Source: Rugosibacter sp. (GTDB taxonomy: Bacteria > Pseudomonadota > Gammaproteobacteria > Burkholderiales > Rhodocyclaceae). Taken from it: a stretch of DNA of 8,005 nt. The notes beneath the pieces are model-generated. The model was given only the letters and a program-made list of their open reading frames with translations, did not search any database and was not told the origin of the DNA. Of this stretch, positions 6,132-8,005 are shown piece by piece (the first letter of the stretch is position 1; every line of letters begins with the position of its first letter). Location: assembly GCA_030652715.1 (NCBI GenBank), contig JAUSQB010000430.1, positions 1-8,005 of the forward strand, read 5' to 3'. The translations under genes and the position numbers were made by a program.

Positions 6132-8005
6132 TCGACCAGCTATTGGATTTCCAGGATGATCTCCCGTTGAGTCCGATTGTGACCAAAGTGCTGGTCATTG
6201 ACGACGACTTGCGTCTGAACGAAAGCCTCAAACTTCTTCTGCGGCTACGCGGCTATGACCCGCAAAGCTGCACCAGCGGTGCCGAAGCTCTCAGGATACT
6301 CGAACAGGAAAATTTCGACGTGATCCTGCTGGATATCGATCTACCTGATATCAGCGGCCACGAGGTAGCCAAACATATCCTGCAGACGGGAGCATCGACG
6401 CCAATCATCGTTATTAGTGGAGACAACTCCATTGACTCGGCAATTCAAGCGCTTCGCAACGGCGTCACCGATTTCGTAAAGAAACCCTATCAGCCCGAGC
6501 ATCTGCTGAAAGCGATTGCAAACACAACCTACCGGCGGCACCTTGAAAAAACCAATCAGCTCATCAACAATAAGCTGGAGCATTCAAAGAATCTGTATCG
6601 CTATCTTATCGACAGCTCCCCAGACATAATCTACACTGTGGATCAGAAGGGCTATTTCACTTTTGTCAACGATCAAATCGAATCCCTCGGATTTCGCAAG
6701 GAAGACCTGATCGGACAACATTACTCGATTCTGATTCATGAAGATGACACGGATCGCGCAAAATTTGTTTTCAATGAACGCAGAAAAGACAGTCGAACAG
6801 AACACAACATCGAATTGCGTTTGAAGTGTCGCAGCACAGCGACTCGTTTTCGGCATTTTGAAACACGTTTTGCGACTATTGTTCTTAAATCGAGAGGACT
6901 CTATGCCAAAGCAGATACAGATGAAGCAGAGACTTTTCTCGGGACTTACGGCGTCGCACGAGATATCAGCGATCGCAAAAGAATTGAGGAGGCTATCAAT
7001 CATCAGGCCCATCACGATGCATTAACCGGTTTGCCCAACCGAGTACTGTTCAAAGACCGCCTCGGTCTCATGATCACTATGTCGCAACGTGAAGAGCTTC
7101 AGTGTGCCACGCTATTCGTGGACCTGGACCGTTTCAAGTGGGTAAATGACACGCTGGGGCACATGCACGGCGACGAATTACTAAAAATGGTCGCAACGCG
7201 GCTGAAAAACTGCTTGCGTAAAGGTGATACGCTGGCTCGTCTGGGCGGTGACGAATTTACAGTGCTGTTGCCTAACATCAAGAGCAAGGAAAACGCGCTG
7301 AACATCGCTGAAAAAATGCTGGCTGAAATCAATCGCCCGTTCATGCTCGACGAACAGGAGGTCTTCATCTCCGCAAGTATCGGCGTTGCCATGTACCCGA
7401 ACGATGGTACTACGATAGAAGCGCTACTGAAAAGCGCTGATATCGCCATGTATCATGTCAAATGGGAAGGCAAAAATGGGGTGCTCTTTTACAATCCCGG
7501 CATGAATGTCATTTTCCACCGCAAGCTATCCATGGAAAACGACTTGCGACGGGCGCTGGAGTCAGGAAATCAATTTGTGCTGCACTTTCAGCCACAGGTG
7601 GATGTAGAAAGCCGCCGGATTGTCGGCATGGAAGCACTGGTACGCTGGCAACATCCGGAACATGGTCTGGTTTCTCCAGACGAATTCATTCCATTAGCAG
7701 AAGAAACCGGGCTTATCACGCAAATTACCGAATGGGTCTTTGACCACGCTTGCGGTGAATTAGCCAAATGGAAAAATGCCGGATTCACCGGCATTCGGAT
7801 GTCCATTAATTTTTCACCCAAGGATATCGGACGGCGGGATTTTTTAGATATAGTAAAAAACGGGCTGACGAAGCATGGCATCAGCGGCACAAGCCTGGAG
7901 CTCGAAATCACGGAAAGCATCATCATGAGCGATCGGGAAAATGCCATACTCAAACTCAAAGCCCTGTCTGTTCTTGGCGTACAAGTTTCAATCGACGATT
8001 TCGGC
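6128..8005 (+). CDS. response regulator with REC-PAS-GGDEF-EAL domains (cut by window edge)
   Basis: This regulator makes and/or breaks cyclic-di-GMP under control of phosphorylation. Its ATG overlaps the kinase stop (ATGA, 6128-6131), a sign of translational coupling, and no clear ribosome site precedes it. The 626 visible residues contain a receiver domain (about 19-135) with acidic Asp25-27, phosphoacceptor Asp69 (ILLDIDLP), Ser97 and Lys119. A PAS domain lies at about 155-285. The diguanylate cyclase domain (about 293-455) has FVDLDRFK, an intact GGDEF at 373-377, and an RxxD inhibitory site (Arg364-Asp367) five residues before it. The EAL phosphodiesterase domain starts near 470, with EAL at 502-504 (MEALVRWQHP), Asn561 (SINFSP), ELEITES (591-597) and DDFG (623-626), where the window ends. 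Both catalytic halves look competent as far as seen, so the net activity cannot be predicted. No DNA-binding domain is visible. Confidence 0.95.
   Translation, partial: MIDQLLDFQDDLPLSPIVTKVLVIDDDLRLNESLKLLLRLRGYDPQSCTSGAEALRILEQENFDVILLDIDLPDISGHEVAKHILQTGASTPIIVISGDNSIDSAIQALRNGVTDFVKKPYQPEHLLKAIANTTYRRHLEKTNQLINNKLEHSKNLYRYLIDSSPDIIYTVDQKGYFTFVNDQIESLGFRKEDLIGQHYSILIHEDDTDRAKFVFNERRKDSRTEHNIELRLKCRSTATRFRHFETRFATIVLKSRGLYAKADTDEAETFLGTYGVARDISDRKRIEEAINHQAHHDALTGLPNRVLFKDRLGLMITMSQREELQCATLFVDLDRFKWVNDTLGHMHGDELLKMVATRLKNCLRKGDTLARLGGDEFTVLLPNIKSKENALNIAEKMLAEINRPFMLDEQEVFISASIGVAMYPNDGTTIEALLKSADIAMYHVKWEGKNGVLFYNPGMNVIFHRKLSMENDLRRALESGNQFVLHFQPQVDVESRRIVGMEALVRWQHPEHGLVSPDEFIPLAEETGLITQITEWVFDHACGELAKWKNAGFTGIRMSINFSPKDIGRRDFLDIVKNGLTKHGISGTSLELEITESIIMSDRENAILKLKALSVLGVQVSIDDFG

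Noticed and set aside
6341..7959. Minus-strand open frames opposite the response regulator (6341-6583, 6584-7015, 7099-7449, 7588-7959).
   Set aside because: The plus strand carries continuous REC, PAS, GGDEF and EAL motifs here. The antisense translations have no motif and no matching ribosome sites.

Overview
The window looks like chromosomal DNA from a proteobacterium that can respire at low oxygen, most likely a betaproteobacterium or a relative. The evidence is a cbb3-type cytochrome oxidase locus in the order ccoI-ccoS-ccoN, a perfect FNR/Anr-type box in front of ccoN, and a paired sensor kinase and cyclic-di-GMP response regulator of the kind common in aquatic and soil Beta/Gammaproteobacteria. 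The taxon is inferred from gene content and order only. I see no rRNA, tRNA, CRISPR array, insertion sequence or phage gene.

Left part (1-3305, all on the minus strand). Reading in the direction of transcription, the order is ccoI (copper-exporting P1B-type ATPase for oxidase assembly), ccoS (small membrane assembly protein, 2 bases after ccoI), a 241-base gap with the FNR-type box, then the start of ccoN (catalytic heme-copper subunit), which runs off the left edge. CcoI supplies copper across the inner membrane, CcoS is needed for cofactor insertion, and CcoN is the subunit that receives the heme and copper. The 5' end of ccoI is odd. A conserved Cys-Tyr-His-Cys-Gly motif is encoded just upstream of the first usable in-frame start codon, and no ATG, GTG or further TTG precedes it in that frame. 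This suggests a rare start codon or a one-base defect in a T run.

Middle (about 3306-3962). This is a stretch between divergent genes. It holds one weak minus-strand reading frame (3360-3614, extendable to 3740), a strong AT-rich dyad at 3851-3869 and a possible promoter for the plus-strand genes.

Right part (3963-8005, plus strand). Two genes overlap by 4 bases (ATGA). The first encodes a soluble HDOD-GAF-histidine kinase of about 722 residues. The second encodes a REC-PAS-GGDEF-EAL response regulator that is cut by the right edge inside the EAL domain. They are very probably a cognate two-component pair that turns a cytoplasmic signal into a change in cyclic-di-GMP. Nothing in the sequence proves a link to the oxidase genes beyond adjacency and divergent orientation.
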